Shown piece after piece: positions 33,858-34,905 of a DNA stretch of 34,905 nucleotides. Each line of letters opens with the position of its first letter. Position 1 is the first letter of the stretch. The stretch is taken from positions 1 through 34,905 of the forward strand of contig VAXG01000107.1 in NCBI GenBank assembly GCA_005883355.1, given 5' to 3'. Both the position numbers and the translations under genes were made by a program. Source of the stretch: Actinomycetota bacterium (GTDB lineage: Bacteria > Actinomycetota > Thermoleophilia > Gaiellales > Gaiellaceae). The notes under the pieces were generated by a model. The model saw nothing but the letters and a program-made list of their open reading frames with translations, did not search any database and had not been told where the DNA came from.

Positions 33858-34905
33858 CAGACGGCCTCGGCGACGGCTTCGGCCGCGTCCGCGGTGACGA
33901 CTTCGCCGTCGACGACGAGGCGGCTGGGCTCGAGCGGTAGTGCGTCTTGCGGACTGGAGACGAACCGTTCGTGGAGCAGCATCAGCGAAATCGCGCCCAC
34001 GAGTCCCATCTCATCGGTCTCGCTGACGCCGTTCCCGGCCTCGAACTTGCGGACGAGGCGAGCGACGGCTGCCGAATCGAGGAGGCCGGCCCTCTGGATC
34101 TGCCCGGGCTCGAGCAGCTCGCGAACGTAGTCTGGCGCGGCCGTCCCGGCCAGCACCTCCTCGATCGGCGCCCGGTATGGCTGCTTCGGGCGTCCGCCGA
34201 TCTCGGGTGGCAGATAGCGAGACGTTGCAGCGCGAAGCGCGTACTTCTCTTGCAGCCCCCGCAACCGCAGCCGTTCGGGGAGGCGAGCTGCGAGTTCCGC
34301 AACCCGATGATCGAGATACGGGAAACGACCCTCGACGGAGTTTCCCATCAGCATGCGGTCGCCTTGCGCATGCAGAAGATAGCCCTCCATGAAGGTCGCG
34401 ATCTCGAGGTATTGCGCCTTGCTCAGCGGAGACATCTCGCCGAAATGCGACGGCAGGCCCCTGAGTAAGCGCTCGGTCGCCTCCGTTTCGGTTGCCGCGC
34501 TCGCAAGGAACGCCGGATTGAGCAGGCGGAGGCAGCGGGCGGAGTTCGCAAAGCGAAGCCTGTGGCTATAGAGCGGATCCTCGACGTCGAGCAGGCCGCG
34601 GCCGTAGAAGGCGGGAAAAAAGCCGCGGGCCCGGGTGGTGTCTTCAGCCAGGAACCGGTTGAGCCGCTGGAACAGCAGCGGCCGTAGGTGCGAGGACGGC
34701 TCGCGGGCCCAGAACCGACGCACCTTGTCCTCGCGGAAGATGTCGTAGCCGGCGAACAGCTCGTCTGCGCCCTCGCCCGTGAGGACCACGTGTAGCCCTG
34801 CCTGCCGCACCGCCGCTGACAGCCGCAGTAGCGGCGCCGGGGCCGTGCGAAGGAGTGGTGCCTCCCCCAGCTCGACGGCACGGGGCAGTAGCTCGGCGAT
34901 AGCTC
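33857..34905 (-). CDS. Asparagine-synthase-like amidotransferase (5' end cut by right edge)
   Basis: About 350 C-terminal residues; the frame is open to the right edge, so the N-terminal glutaminase and the SGGxDS pyrophosphatase loop are outside. GEGADELFAGYDIF, LHAQGDRMLMGNSVEGRFPYLDHRVAE and LQEKYALRAATSRYLPPEIGGRPKQPYRAP are typical of the AsnB synthetase domain. Such EPS-linked enzymes form amides other than asparagine in some systems, and the acyl ligase next to it supports a tailoring role. The stop overlaps the ATG of the acyl ligase. A lasso-peptide cyclase is a distant alternative but lacks its usual partners here. The true start cannot be placed. Confidence 0.85.
   Translation of the reverse strand, partial: AIAELLPRAVELGEAPLLRTAPAPLLRLSAAVRQAGLHVVLTGEGADELFAGYDIFREDKVRRFWAREPSSHLRPLLFQRLNRFLAEDTTRARGFFPAFYGRGLLDVEDPLYSHRLRFANSARCLRLLNPAFLASAATETEATERLLRGLPSHFGEMSPLSKAQYLEIATFMEGYLLHAQGDRMLMGNSVEGRFPYLDHRVAELAARLPERLRLRGLQEKYALRAATSRYLPPEIGGRPKQPYRAPIEEVLAGTAAPDYVRELLEPGQIQRAGLLDSAAVARLVRKFEAGNGVSETDEMGLVGAISLMLLHERFVSSPQDALPLEPSRLVVDGEVVTADAAEAVAEAV

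Noticed and set aside
33857-34905. Asparagine-synthase-like gene as a lasso cyclase
   Set aside because: No transglutaminase-like protease, PqqD-like protein or precursor nearby; the EPS/acyl-ligase context fits a tailoring amidotransferase better.

Overview
The window is high-GC (mostly C or G at third codon positions), densely packed bacterial DNA. It has many GTG/TTG starts and 4-base NTGA overlaps between neighbouring genes. Several starts have a TANNNT-like -10 box only 7-9 bases upstream and no Shine-Dalgarno site, as in leaderless actinobacterial genes. With the LPFTG-anchored protein and the fused Wzz-type tyrosine kinase, this suggests an actinobacterium, perhaps a deep-branching one such as Thermoleophilia. 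That taxonomic call is inference. The locus is an exopolysaccharide/capsule biosynthesis and export region.

Layout. (1) 1-1482 (-): the C-terminal part of a membrane glycosyltransferase, frameshifted and running off the left edge; then an exported protein of unknown function (1600-2382, -). (2) 2430-10052, mostly (+): a PHP-type tyrosine phosphatase and an ATP-grasp ligase, a Nudix hydrolase and a Wzx-like flippase, and an HPr-kinase-like protein and a nucleotidyltransferase; a uronate-dehydrogenase-like SDR lies on (-) among them. (3) 10065-24977, all (-): reading from the right, Wzc-like tyrosine autokinase, O-antigen-ligase/Wzy-like polymerase, ECF sigma factor, polyprenyl-phosphate sugar transferase, a fused Gfo/Idh/MocA plus FAD oxidoreductase, a GT4 glycosyltransferase, three acid-sugar/hydroxy-acid enzymes, and a second membrane glycosyltransferase. 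(4) 25197-27357 (+): an LPFTG protein with a strong terminator, then a polysaccharide deacetylase-like protein. (5) 27452-32325 (+): a tightly coupled six-gene operon with flavin monooxygenase, DltA-like adenylating enzyme, DltC-like carrier protein, hexapeptide acyltransferase, formyltransferase and low-molecular-weight tyrosine phosphatase. (6) 32322-34905 (-): an asparagine-synthase-like amidotransferase (cut by the right edge) and an acyl-CoA-ligase-like enzyme.

How the genes may work together: the sugar transferase starts a repeat unit on a lipid carrier, the glycosyltransferases extend it, the flippase exports it, the Wzy-like protein polymerises it, and the Wzc-like kinase with two unrelated phosphatases controls chain length and export. 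The deacetylase, the carrier-protein operon and the AsnB/acyl-ligase pair look like decoration modules. The least familiar parts are the carrier-protein operon, the oxidoreductase fusion, and the HprK-like kinase/nucleotidyltransferase pair. No rRNA, tRNA, CRISPR array, transposase or phage gene was seen.
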